From Nitrospirota bacterium (lineage in GTDB: Bacteria > Nitrospirota > Nitrospiria > JACQBZ01), in NCBI GenBank assembly GCA_016194285.1, contig JACQBZ010000033.1, positions 1-50,720 of the forward strand: a DNA stretch of 50,720 nt. The letters are read 5' to 3'. Below, one piece after another: positions 42,345 through 50,532 of this stretch (position 1 is its first letter; every line of letters starts with the position of its first letter). The notes beneath the pieces were generated by a model that saw only the letters and a list, made by a program, of their open reading frames with translations, did not search any database and was not told where the DNA came from. The position numbers and the translations under genes are program-made.

Positions 42345-43043
42345 CTACGCCGGAACGATACGAAACGCCGGCGGGGCGATTCCTTCATGGCGGCATTGAG
42401 GACATCGGCTGGGGCTGGTGAACCGGCGGCGTTCCGAGAAGACGAAACCGCATTTGTTACAGACGGGCGGCTCGATGATCAGCCGTTTCGGCGGATGCAG
42501 ACTCTTGGCCACATGCTCCATGTGGGCGATCACCTCTTTTTCGGAAATGCGGATCGCTTTGGAGAGATCCCGCGCCGTCATCGAACCCTTTTCAATCTCG
42601 GCCATGATGAGCTGCCGAAGGGTCATTTCGCGGGTTGTGTCCTTCGGCAGCCCCATCCGGTTCCGATCGGGGGCCGCCGGTGCCTTGCGCATCGCGTTGT
42701 AATACACCACGGCCGAGGTCCCGATCACAACCCCGGTCAGGATCATCAGCAAACCGCGCGGGATCTCCATGTAGATCAGTTTTTCCATGTAATGGACGAT
42801 AAAGGAGCCCGAATAATGCCGGCCGGATGAGCTCCGGCTCCGGAGCCAGAACTCGAGGTAGGTGAGCGGGCATATCCATGAGAAAAGCTGAAGCAGCACG
42901 CTGTACGTTAACGCCCCCAGATGAAGCCACATGACCCACCGCACCCGCCGGCCGATGAAGGCGCCCCCGATTAAAAAGAGAATCCATCCGAAATGGATCG
43001 CCACAACAATATCGGCCGCGATTCTGTAGATTAAGCCGGTCAT
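42345..43043 (-). CDS. Fusion of a DUF2784 membrane domain with an HTH/zinc-ribbon (COG3357-type) domain
   Basis: This is one continuous 232-residue frame. The first 120 residues are the four-helix DUF2784 protein (VAIHFGWILFLIGGAFIGRR; HLGALTYSVLLQLFSWICPL). From about 140 the sequence becomes a soluble winged-helix unit, EMTLRQLIMAEIEKGSMTAR then DLSKAIRISEKEVIAHMEHV, and a zinc ribbon CNKCG...CPQC (four Cys) near 197-221. The second half is normally a separate archaeal/bacterial regulator described as HTH fused to Zn-ribbon (COG3357). I know of no such fusion. AGGAGG lies upstream of ATG 43043. Confidence 0.82.
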   Translation of the reverse strand: MTGLIYRIAADIVVAIHFGWILFLIGGAFIGRRVRWVMWLHLGALTYSVLLQLFSWICPLTYLEFWLRSRSSSGRHYSGSFIVHYMEKLIYMEIPRGLLMILTGVVIGTSAVVYYNAMRKAPAAPDRNRMGLPKDTTREMTLRQLIMAEIEKGSMTARDLSKAIRISEKEVIAHMEHVAKSLHPPKRLIIEPPVCNKCGFVFSERRRFTSPSRCPQCRHEGIAPPAFRIVPA

Positions 43044-43185
43044 CGATAGAATAACCTCCTCTAAAGTACCATCCTTTGCATTATCCGAACAACCGTAAAA
43101 TAGATGCTACTTATTGTCTGTAGACACATTGTCATCCGTTTATGAATAATGCAAAGACAATGGAAGACTAACGGGAGATCTTAGA

Positions 43186-43413
43186 ATGAAAACGCTATAT
43201 TACTTAATTGTGGTGGAGCAAGGCGTGGAAGCATTTGCCAGAGGGCCCTTCAAGACCGACGAGCAGAGAAACAACGAGGCCAAGCAAATCCATCAAACCC
43301 AAGAAGAGGATGACGGTCTATTTTGGGCAGATGTCGATAAATCAGGGAGACTGACAGTCGGTCCATACGTGGCAGGATTTTTCTTTCAAGAGCTCACCGA
43401 TTCTTCTGATTAA
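43186..43413 (+). CDS. Small hypothetical protein in a low-GC patch
   Basis: This is a 75-residue protein (MKTLYYLIVVEQGVEAFARG at the start, then an acidic EEDDGLFWADVDKSGRLTVG). GGGAG lies 10 nt upstream of ATG 43186. It converges on the PD-(D/E)XK-like gene with only 2 bp between the stops. No family recognised. Codon use is more AT-rich than the neighbours, as for the next gene. Confidence 0.6.
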   Translation: MKTLYYLIVVEQGVEAFARGPFKTDEQRNNEAKQIHQTQEEDDGLFWADVDKSGRLTVGPYVAGFFFQELTDSSD

Positions 43414-43415
43414 AG

Positions 43416-44324
43416 TTAACGTTCTGAACGGAGCCTCTGATACCAGCCATAAATGTCGTTGTAGCTGTAGAATAAGCAGATTTCGTTGAGACCACTCGCG
43501 CGAAAAGTTCGTCTGTTGATTTGTCGTAGGAATGCCTCTTTTCGCTCTGCTTGGGCAATGATTCCTGCGCGTGGGAGCTTAAAGTCAATGTGAACATCAT
43601 TAAATCGAAGAAGTCCCGAGTATATTGGTGTGGAGTGTTCAACTTCGAATGCTGCGGTTAATAGATTTCTCGTGGGATGGGTCCACAGCACATCAATGAA
43701 AGACAAACTGGTAGCAGGTGCATGCCTGCCTGTTGAGGGGACTTCATTCGTAAGTTTAAATTGATCAACGATTGACCAATCCAGAAATGGTCTGTCATTG
43801 GTGGGTATGTATACTGCATGACCTGTCAGTGCCCCAATAGCACCCACAATTGTTTGGATTTGATGATGTGACAACTCAACTGTCAGGAGTTCATCGCTTC
43901 TCTCCAGGACTGCAGCGCGTAGCTCGACCAATCCAAAATAGGAGTCCACACCGAACCTTCCTGCGCGGACTATGTGAAGATCTGTTCCTTCTTCACTCAT
44001 GTATATATGAGCTTTGTACTGACCATCGCTTGCGGGTTCGACGGATTGGAAAACATCAGAGAATTGCTGGTATGGGATAAGCAGGGGTTCTTTTTGGCCA
44101 TCCCATAAGAGTGCTATGAAGGATGTGAACCCTTCCAGAAGGGCTATGTCTTCTTGCCTCAGACCGAAAAATGTAGAACCATGATTGTGTACTTTAGAAT
44201 ATCGTACGTACACTCGGACCTTGTCCCGGATGATGAAGAGTGATGCACTTGTGCCGAGTTTTTTTAGTTTGCCAAACTCGTGCTCAAGACATGATAGAAA
44301 TTCTTTCCTTTTCAGTGAAGGCAT
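43416..44324 (-). CDS. Putative PD-(D/E)XK-superfamily nuclease-like protein
   Basis: This is a 302-residue protein. The C-terminal half has the outline of a PD-(D/E)XK fold: a helix plus strand IGALTGHAVYIPTNDRPFLD (about 163-182), then Asp211 in FIDVLWTHP and Glu227/Glu229 in AAFEVEHSTPIYSGLLRFND (about 224-243). This D and E-V-E with the S-T-x-I-x-S-G-L-L-R follow-up recurs in restriction-endonuclease-like proteins. The N-terminal half is unassigned. It is AT-richer than its surroundings and probably acquired. The likely cellular role is defence or DNA processing, but no modification enzyme is next to it. Confidence 0.65.
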   Translation of the reverse strand: MPSLKRKEFLSCLEHEFGKLKKLGTSASLFIIRDKVRVYVRYSKVHNHGSTFFGLRQEDIALLEGFTSFIALLWDGQKEPLLIPYQQFSDVFQSVEPASDGQYKAHIYMSEEGTDLHIVRAGRFGVDSYFGLVELRAAVLERSDELLTVELSHHQIQTIVGAIGALTGHAVYIPTNDRPFLDWSIVDQFKLTNEVPSTGRHAPATSLSFIDVLWTHPTRNLLTAAFEVEHSTPIYSGLLRFNDVHIDFKLPRAGIIAQAERKEAFLRQINRRTFRASGLNEICLFYSYNDIYGWYQRLRSER

Positions 44325-44333
44325 TATGGATAT

Positions 44334-44362
44334 ATTGTATCCTTATCGTGTCCTGAGGTCAA
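44334..44362 (-). promoter_or_regulatory. Promoter of the nuclease-like gene, nearly leaderless
   Basis: On the minus strand TTGACC (44362-44357), 17 nt, then TACAAT (44339-44334). Transcription should begin near 44327, about 3 nt before the ATG at 44324. Confidence 0.6.
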
Positions 44363-44378
44363 AGTGAAGAGGAGATAA

Positions 44379-44591
44379 GTGGATTTGGAAGCGACCATGG
44401 GAAAGCAATACGCGGTTCGAATCAAGACGACCCAGGAAAAAGAGATCCCGGGAGATATTTACGTCAACCTCCCCGAAGAATCGTCCCGCGTGAAGGATTA
44501 TTTCAATCAGCCCGCCCGCTTCTTTCCCCTCTTTCAGCCCGCCTCGATTATCTACGTGAACTGGAATTTCATCCTCACCGTGGAAGAGTAA
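44379..44591 (+). CDS. Small conserved protein, DUF6812-like
   Basis: This is a 70-residue beta-type protein. KQYAVRIKTTQEKEIPGDIY and NLPEESSRVKDYFNQPARFF then PLFQPASIIYVNWNFIL are visible. The sequence of a short N-terminal strand pair followed by R-V-K-D-Y-F-N and F-P-L resembles DUF6812-type sensor-like domains; this is from memory. GTG 44379 follows GAGGAG; ATG 44397 would give a 64-residue protein. Role unknown. Confidence 0.55.
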   Translation: MDLEATMGKQYAVRIKTTQEKEIPGDIYVNLPEESSRVKDYFNQPARFFPLFQPASIIYVNWNFILTVEE

Positions 44592-44607
44592 ATTCCATCG
44601 GATCGAG

Positions 44608-44636
44608 TTGACGCTCCCCCGTCGTTGGTGTATAGT
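44608..44636 (+). promoter_or_regulatory. Sigma-70 promoter of the OmpA-type lipoprotein gene
   Basis: TTGACG at 44608-44613, 17 nt, TATAGT at 44631-44636. The leader of about 40 nt ends with AGGAGG before ATG 44684. Confidence 0.7.
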
Positions 44637-44683
44637 TCAAGGCAGTTTATTGCCTTTATCGATCCGTACTAGGAGGATCCGTC

Positions 44684-45488
44684 ATGAATCTATCGAGTCG
44701 TCTTTTAATATCCGTCGCCGCAATCGTGCTCCTTTCCGGCTGTGTTTCGCTGTCAAAGTATCAGGCCCTGGAAGCGTCGTCCAAGGCCGATCAGGACAAG
44801 CTCGATCAAGAGGTCGCCGCGCTCAAGACTCAGAAAGACGGTCTGGACAAGGACCTGGCGGCCCTCCGTCTGGATAAGCAAAACGCCGAGACGCAGATCG
44901 CCTCTCTCAATGATAAACTGGCGCAATTGCAACAACAGTCGGCCGAAATCGCGGCGCAGAAAGATGCGGAGATCCAACACCTGAGAGGAACCTATGAGAG
45001 TCTCGTCAAGGATCTCAAAGGGGAGATCGAAAAAGGGGAAATCAAGGTGACTCAAATTCGGGACAAGCTGACCGTCAACCTGGTCGAAAAGATCCTGTTC
45101 GATTCCGGCCGGGCCGAAGTGAAACCGCAGGGCAAGGAAGTGCTGAAGAAAGTGGGCAACATCCTGAAAGAGGTCAAGGACAAGGACATCCGGATCGAAG
45201 GATTTACGGACAACGTCCCGATCGGGGGAACACTCGTCCAGAAGTTTCCCACGAATTGGGAACTTTCGACCCAGCGGGCCACAAACGTCCTCCGATTTCT
45301 ACAGGATGAAGGCGGGGTGGACGGCGCATGAAGGCGGGGTGGACGGCGCGCGGCTCGTCGCCGCGGGATACGGCGAGTATCGGCCGATCGCCGGCAACGA
45401 CACGCCGGACGGCCGTGCACAGAACCGCCGGATCGAAATCGTCCTGGTGCCTTCCGATATCCAGGGGGTTTTGAAGGAATTGAAATAG
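44684..45488 (+). pseudogene. OmpA/Pal-type peptidoglycan-binding lipoprotein broken by a 22-bp tandem duplication
   Basis: The intact part encodes a lipoprotein: leader with lipobox LSGC (Cys20), a coiled coil of about 90 residues (DQDKLDQEVAALKTQKDGLD and so on) and an OmpA C-terminal domain (VEKILFDSGRAEVKPQGKEV; IEGFTDNVP; NWELSTQRATNVLRFLQDEG). At 45306 the 22-base unit ATGAAGGCGGGGTGGACGGC-GC is repeated directly (45306-45327 and 45328-45349). Since 22 is not a multiple of three, translation stops at 45329. Removing one unit restores GGVDGARLVAAGYGEYRPIA and the conserved end AQNRRIEIVLVP. The truncated form would lack the NRRIEI line that binds peptidoglycan. It is very recent, a phase switch, or an assembly error. 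Confidence 0.85.
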
Positions 45489-45513
45489 GATATATAAGCC
45501 GTTCTTTTGTTTT

Positions 45514-46575
45514 TCACGGAAACGGCGGCAAGGGCGCGTAGGTCACCGGAAAACCCAGAAGCGTTTCCAACCAACCGTCCATCTCATTCTCCGGGAGCGG
45601 CGCGCGGTTCAGTCGGGCTTCGATCTTGAATCCGTCTCCGGAGGCCACCGTGCCGATGATCACCCAGGTATTCACGAGGTCTAAAAAAATCGATTGAGTT
45701 TTAAATTCACACAGCGTCGCGTAAAGCCGGCCGCCCGGCGAGATCACGGAGAAGATCTCCGGCAGTTCGTTGAATCGACAGTGGACGGAACACCGGTAAG
45801 CATATCGCGCCCCCGGGGCCGTGGTCTCAAAATCCTTCAGCGCCAACTCTGAAAATCCGGTCAGATAAGCGCGGACCATCGCCGGCTCTCCGCCCCAGGT
45901 CGCCGCCAGACGTCCGGCCGGAACGAGAAACGCAAACGCGTCGGGAACGTTGTACTCGAATTGGCAGGGCCCGAACGCGTCCGGCCAGGAACAGAGCAAG
46001 GCGGCGTCCGGATCGGCGGTTCGCAGAACGACCTTTTCGTTCTTCAGCTCGGCTTCGATCGGCAGATCCAGGAGCGAGACGGCCGACTGAAAGGCGCGTT
46101 GACGTTCTTCAAGCCAGAGACCCCGCCGGTCGTCCCCCCGTGTCTCCTCCGGCGTGATGACTTCGGTGGTATGCAGGCGCACACGAATGAAGGAATGTTG
46201 TTCGCGGAATCCGATCCAGAACATCCCCTCCGGGTGATGGGTCAGCCACCGTCCTCGCATTTTCCAGGGGTGGCTGACCGAGCAGTAGGTTCCGGATCTC
46301 TTGTGCCGTTGAAAACGGGTATGATATGCGCCGGCCAGAAGAAAGAAATCGCCGCGCCAGCTCTCGCGAATATGCACCAACGTGACGTCCTCCTTTGTCC
46401 AGGCGTCCAGTCGATCGATCTCGCGCGGTGCGGCCACTGTCCATTCCTCGACATAGCCGATGATTTCTTTGTCGGGCGTGGCCGGTTTTAATCCAAGATC
46501 GGCCAGCCAGCCGGCCAACGTCCGCACGTCCTCGAATTGAAACGTGGCCTGCGATTCCCACCGCCGTTCTCTCAT
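45514..46575 (-). CDS. Hypothetical protein, unrecognised family
   Basis: This is a 353-residue protein without signal peptide. QFEDVRTLAGWLADLGLKPA, then TLVHIRESWRGDFFLLAGAY, GAYHTRFQRHKRSGTYCSVS, and a second half with LRTADPDAALLCSWPDAFGP and ETTAPGARYAYRCSVHCRFN. The spaced W, aromatic and Cys/His pieces suggest an enzyme-like fold but no catalytic signature is known to me. GAGAACGG follows the ATG region; a repeat lies just upstream. It converges on the OmpA-type gene. Confidence 0.7.
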   Translation of the reverse strand: MRERRWESQATFQFEDVRTLAGWLADLGLKPATPDKEIIGYVEEWTVAAPREIDRLDAWTKEDVTLVHIRESWRGDFFLLAGAYHTRFQRHKRSGTYCSVSHPWKMRGRWLTHHPEGMFWIGFREQHSFIRVRLHTTEVITPEETRGDDRRGLWLEERQRAFQSAVSLLDLPIEAELKNEKVVLRTADPDAALLCSWPDAFGPCQFEYNVPDAFAFLVPAGRLAATWGGEPAMVRAYLTGFSELALKDFETTAPGARYAYRCSVHCRFNELPEIFSVISPGGRLYATLCEFKTQSIFLDLVNTWVIIGTVASGDGFKIEARLNRAPLPENEMDGWLETLLGFPVTYAPLPPFP

Positions 46576-46580
46576 CGATT

Positions 46581-46639
46581 GTAGGGGCTCACGTCGCCCC
46601 CTCCACCGGCCAAGCCGGATGGGGCCTCCCCCTCTCGCG
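46581..46639 (-). repeat. Palindromic repeat (copy 2) between the cupin and the unknown gene
   Basis: On the minus strand it matches 36402-36461 (in tsaB) at all but about six of 59 positions. The stem CCGGC/GCCGG replaces CTGGC/GCCAG, preserving the hairpin. A second small hairpin GCGCGCTTTGCGCGC follows at 46636-46650. Confidence 0.8.
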
Positions 46640-46672
46640 CGCTTTGCGCGCTGGTTAAATTACCGACGTTAT

Positions 46673-47017
46673 CTACGATTCGCCCGCCTCGATGCAGGTG
46701 ACGCCCTGGGGTCCGACGATTGCGCCGTGTCGCGTACCGGCGGGGATAATCAGCCGGTCGCCGGGACGAAGCTCCGTCTCGCGCGAAGCATCCGGCAATG
46801 AAAAGGTAATGCTGCCTTCGAGACAAAAAAGAGTTTTTCGATAAGGATGGGAATGAACGCCGTAGACATCTCCGGGGCCATTGGACCACCGGCTGTACGA
46901 CAGGCCCCGTGCGCTGAAGAATCGGTGAATTTCCTCTTCCGGAAGGGGACGGGCGTGAGGCCAGCGCAGAACCTGGACGTTTCCGGGAAGTGTTTCGTGA
47001 TATGAAGCCGGGTTCAA
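46673..47017 (-). CDS. Cupin-domain protein
   Basis: This is a 114-residue single-domain cupin. GVHSHPYRKTLFCLEGSITF (about 53-72) holds the metal His pair and the usual G, and PGDRLIIPAGTRHGAIVGPQ (about 85-104) the second motif with the His. It should bind a metal, but the substrate cannot be inferred. It is transcribed away from the P-type ATPase. Confidence 0.85.
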   Translation of the reverse strand: MNPASYHETLPGNVQVLRWPHARPLPEEEIHRFFSARGLSYSRWSNGPGDVYGVHSHPYRKTLFCLEGSITFSLPDASRETELRPGDRLIIPAGTRHGAIVGPQGVTCIEAGES

Positions 47018-47072
47018 GATCGGGTCCTCCGAGTTATGGGCGAGTCAGATCCACAGCATACCCGGTTCAAGG

Positions 47073-49691
47073 ATGGATACGCAAGGGGACATTCGTGTAT
47101 TATATCGTCAGACCTATCGGGAGGAAAGTCACATTAAAGAGCGTTCGTTCGATATAAAAGCTCTTCGCGGTCTGTCGGAGCGGCAAGCGGCCGACCGCTT
47201 GAGGGAAGAGGGGTATAACGAACTTCCCTCGGCGAAACGGCGCGGCATCGCGGTCATCGCGTTTGAGATCGTCCGCCAGCCGATCTTTCTTCTGCTGGCG
47301 GCGGCCGGGTTGATTTACCTGATGCTCGGCGATCGCGGCGAAGCGCTGATGCTGCTCGGCTTCGTCGCGGTCGTCATCGGCATCACCCTTTATCAGGAGC
47401 GCAAGACGGAGCGGGCGCTGGAATCGCTTCGTGATCTGTCGAGCCCTCGGGCACGGGTGATTCGAGAAGGTCTCCAGAAACGCATCGCCGGCCGGGAGGT
47501 GGTCCGCGACGATCTTCTGGTGCTCTCCGAAGGAGACCGGGTCCCGGCGGATGCCGTCTTGCTGTCGGCCCATGATCTTCGGGCGGACGAGTCCTTGTTG
47601 ACGGGCGAATCGATTCCGGTCCGCAAGGTCGCCTGGGACGGCGTCATGGAAATGTCCCGCCCCGGTGGAGACGATCTGCCGTTTGTTTACTCCGGTACGT
47701 TGCTGGTGCAGGGGCAGGGAATCGCCCGCGTCCGGGCCATCGGTGTTCGGACCGAGATCGGAAAAATCGGCAAGAAGCTGGAGGCGGTTGAACCGGAAGA
47801 AACCCCGCTGCAGAAAGAGACCGGGAGGTTGGTTCGAAACCTGGCCTTCGTGGGTCTATCCCTTTGCGGTTTGGTCGTGGTTTTATACGGTCTCACAAAG
47901 GGGAATTGGCTGAACGGGTTCCTGGCCGGGATTACGCTGGCCATGGCGCTGCTGCCGGAAGAATTTCCGGTGGTATTGACCGTCTTTCTGGCCATCGGGG
48001 CCTGGCGGATCGCGCAGAGCCGGGTTCTCACCCGCCGCGTCACGGCCGTCGAGGCGCTGGGCGCGGCGACGGTCCTTTGTGTGGACAAGACCGGAACGCT
48101 GACCCAGAACCGCATGACCGTCCGGCGGATCTTCTCGAAGGGAGAGCTCTGTGAGATCGTGGAGTCGCCGGGACCGCTGCCGGAGACCTTTCATGAGATT
48201 CTGGAGTTCAGCATTCTGGCCAGCGAGATCGATCCGATGGATCCGATGGAGATGGCGTTTCGGGAACTGGGAGATCATTCCCTGGCCCGCACCGGCCATC
48301 TTCACCGGGACTGGGCTTTGGTCCAGGAATATTCCTTGACCTCCGAACTGCTGGCGCTATCGCATGTCTGGAAGGCGCCCGGCCGTGACGAGTACATCAT
48401 TGCGGCCAAGGGATCACCCGAGGCCATCGCCGACCTTTGCCATTTTGATCCGGCCCAGAGGGAGGCGTTGTCACGGCAAGTCGGCCCGATGGCTGATGAC
48501 GGCCTCCGGGTGCTCGGTGTGGCCAAGGCCTATTTCAAAGGGACGGTTTGGCCCGGCCGTCAACACGATTTTGAGTTTTCCTTCTTGGGGCTCATCGGGC
48601 TGGCCGATCCGATCCGGCCGTCTGTTCCCTCCGCGGTGAAGGAATGTCACACCGCCGGGATACGGGTCATCATGATCACCGGAGATTATCCGGGGACGGC
48701 GCGCGCGATCGCGCGACAGATCGCGCTGGAAGCCAACGACGGGATCATCACCGGGGATGAACTGGAACGAATGGGCGAATCCGAACTTCGGGAGCGGATC
48801 AAAACGGTCAACGTCTTTGCCCGGGTCCTGCCCGAGCAAAAGCTGCGGCTGGTCGAGGCCTTCAAGGCCAACGGCGAAGTGGTGGCGATGACGGGCGACG
48901 GTGTGAACGATGCGCCGGCACTCAAATCGGCGCACATCGGAATCGCCATGGGAGGCCGCGGCACCGATGTGGCGCGCGAGGCCTCCGCGCTGGTGCTGCT
49001 GGAGGACGACTTCGGGTCGATCGTGCAGGCGGTCAAGCTCGGACGCCGCATCTTCGATAATCTTCAGAAGGCGATGGCCTATATTCTGGCGATCCATGTC
49101 CCGATTGCCGGCCTGTCGCTGATCCCGTTGATGGCGGGCTGGCCGCTCGTCTTTTTCCCCGTCCATATCATGTTCCTGGAATTGATCATCGACCCGGCCT
49201 GCTCGATCGTCTTCGAGGCCACGCCGGAAGAGGCCGATCTGATGAGCCGGCCTCCTCGAAATCCCGCAGGGCCCTTGTTCGGCCGCCGGATCGTGGGGTT
49301 GAGCCTTTTGCAAGGGGTGATTGTGTTGCTGATCACCCTGGCCGTCTACGGCGTCGCCCTCTACCGCGGGCAGGGCGAATGGGAGGCCCGCGCCCTCACG
49401 TTCACCACGCTCGTCATCGCCAACCTCGGACTGATTTTCACAAACCGTTCCTGGTCCCGCACCATTCCGGAGACACTTCGTTCACCGAACCCGGCGCTCT
49501 GGTGGGTGGTCTGGGGCGCGCTGGTCTTTCTCGGCCTCGTTCTCTATCTGCCTTTTTTGCGTGACCGGTTCAACTTCGGGTCGCTGCATCCGATCGATCT
49601 GGCGATCGGCCTTGCGGCCGGTGCGAGCGGCATTCTTTGGTTTGAGATGCTGAAGCTATTGAATGGATGGCGAAAGCGAATGAGGGATTAA
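47073..49691 (+). CDS. P-type cation-transporting ATPase (P2 type)
   Basis: This is an 872-residue ATP-driven ion pump. The order is: N-terminal actuator with LTGESIPV (about 174-181), membrane segment M4 with PEEFPVVLTVFLAIG (about 293-307), the phosphorylated Asp338 in CVDKTGTLTQNRMT, nucleotide-binding region KGSPEAI, hinge MTGDGVNDAPALKSAHIGIAMG (about 607-628), then six more C-terminal helices. The M6 line LELIIDPACSIVFEATPEEA replaces the Ca-ATPase type N-x-x-T-D, so the ion is uncertain (Ca2+, Mg2+ or other). ATG 47073 has a weak ribosome-binding site; a GGGAGG at about 47120 in front of an ATT codon is a possible later start. Confidence 0.9.
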   Translation: MDTQGDIRVLYRQTYREESHIKERSFDIKALRGLSERQAADRLREEGYNELPSAKRRGIAVIAFEIVRQPIFLLLAAAGLIYLMLGDRGEALMLLGFVAVVIGITLYQERKTERALESLRDLSSPRARVIREGLQKRIAGREVVRDDLLVLSEGDRVPADAVLLSAHDLRADESLLTGESIPVRKVAWDGVMEMSRPGGDDLPFVYSGTLLVQGQGIARVRAIGVRTEIGKIGKKLEAVEPEETPLQKETGRLVRNLAFVGLSLCGLVVVLYGLTKGNWLNGFLAGITLAMALLPEEFPVVLTVFLAIGAWRIAQSRVLTRRVTAVEALGAATVLCVDKTGTLTQNRMTVRRIFSKGELCEIVESPGPLPETFHEILEFSILASEIDPMDPMEMAFRELGDHSLARTGHLHRDWALVQEYSLTSELLALSHVWKAPGRDEYIIAAKGSPEAIADLCHFDPAQREALSRQVGPMADDGLRVLGVAKAYFKGTVWPGRQHDFEFSFLGLIGLADPIRPSVPSAVKECHTAGIRVIMITGDYPGTARAIARQIALEANDGIITGDELERMGESELRERIKTVNVFARVLPEQKLRLVEAFKANGEVVAMTGDGVNDAPALKSAHIGIAMGGRGTDVAREASALVLLEDDFGSIVQAVKLGRRIFDNLQKAMAYILAIHVPIAGLSLIPLMAGWPLVFFPVHIMFLELIIDPACSIVFEATPEEADLMSRPPRNPAGPLFGRRIVGLSLLQGVIVLLITLAVYGVALYRGQGEWEARALTFTTLVIANLGLIFTNRSWSRTIPETLRSPNPALWWVVWGALVFLGLVLYLPFLRDRFNFGSLHPIDLAIGLAAGASGILWFEMLKLLNGWRKRMRD

Positions 49692-49693
49692 AA

Positions 49694-50401
49694 TCATGTT
49701 TTCCGTTGCCAGAGCATCAGAAGCTCTTTGCCTTCACGCCGGGATATGGACCGCGGCACGCGATCCAATGCCAGCGTGAAGCGATGACCGAAACGCTCGA
49801 TCAGCTCCTCGCGCGTCACGCCGAACGGCGGGCCGGTCTCGGGCTGGATGTTGTAGAAAATGCCCAGCAGAAATCCTCCGGGATGAAGCAGGTTCGCCGC
49901 GGTTTCGACGTATCGGTCCCGTAACCCTGGATCAATCGCGCAAAAGAAAGTGTTTTCGAAAATGAGGTCATACGGGCCCCGAAGGATTCCGGAGAGATCG
50001 AAAAAGTCGGCCTGTTCGAATCGGATCCCGGTGAGGCCTTCCGACTTGGCCAGTCGGGCCGCTTCCCGGACGGCCGATTTGACGACATCCAGGCCGATCA
50101 CGTCGAACCCCGCGGACGCCAGCGCACGCGCGTCATGTCCGTGTCCGCAGCCCGGGACCAGCGCGCAGCCGGATCGTAGGGGCATGGCGCGCCGTGCGCC
50201 TACGTCGTCTTTTAAAAAATCCACCAATCCCGGTGACGGTCCGCCCTGATCCCAGCCGGTGTCGCCGACCCGGTACAGCTTGGCCCAAAACGCCGCATCC
50301 GGTTCCTTCTCCTTTCGGCCGATATGGGGGTAATGCTTCGGTTTCTGTTGCGGCTTGGGGCTGCTGTTAAATTTTTTGCGCGATGTGTCCTTGCCTGACA
50401 T
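49694..50401 (-). CDS. SAM-dependent methyltransferase (thiopurine methyltransferase-like)
   Basis: This is a 235-residue enzyme from ATG 50401 (a GTG at 50443 would add 14 residues but lies upstream of the promoter). After a basic linker comes FWAKLYRVGDTGWDQGGPSP, then SAM-binding VPGCGHGHDARALASAGFDV, GLDVVKSAVREAARLAKSEG, FDLIFENTFFCAIDP and PPFGVTREELIERFG. The WDQGGPSP and ENTFFCAI lines match the TPMT-related family, often acting on thiols, selenium or small electrophiles; the substrate here is unknown. Its mRNA is predicted to be leaderless. Confidence 0.85.
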   Translation of the reverse strand: MSGKDTSRKKFNSSPKPQQKPKHYPHIGRKEKEPDAAFWAKLYRVGDTGWDQGGPSPGLVDFLKDDVGARRAMPLRSGCALVPGCGHGHDARALASAGFDVIGLDVVKSAVREAARLAKSEGLTGIRFEQADFFDLSGILRGPYDLIFENTFFCAIDPGLRDRYVETAANLLHPGGFLLGIFYNIQPETGPPFGVTREELIERFGHRFTLALDRVPRSISRREGKELLMLWQRKT

Positions 50402-50407
50402 GGGCCT

Positions 50408-50436
50408 ATTATATCTTGGTTCAAAATGAACCTCAA
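50408..50436 (-). promoter_or_regulatory. Promoter giving a leaderless methyltransferase mRNA
   Basis: On the minus strand TTGAGG (50436-50431), 17 nt, perfect TATAAT (50413-50408). Transcription should begin at about 50400-50402, exactly at the ATG (50401). No Shine-Dalgarno precedes it. Confidence 0.65.
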
Positions 50437-50532
50437 CTGCCACAGTTCACCGTGAGCCCCACTCTTTGAGCGGGGTTATTAACCCAGGGAGGGTTTTCTC
50501 ATCCCAACTTGACAGATTGACCAAAGCTATAT

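Noticed and set aside
46572-46889. 105-codon minus-strand frame overlapping the cupin and ending in GEAPSGLAGGGGDVSP
   Set aside because: It overlaps the clear cupin gene in another frame; its ending is the repeat at 46581 read by chance. The similar tail in tsaB is real because there the main gene continues into it.
47120-47140. ATT start for the P-type ATPase after GGGAGG
   Set aside because: Possible but not preferred: the annotated ATG at 47073 is in frame and the family start varies; kept as a note in the gene entry.
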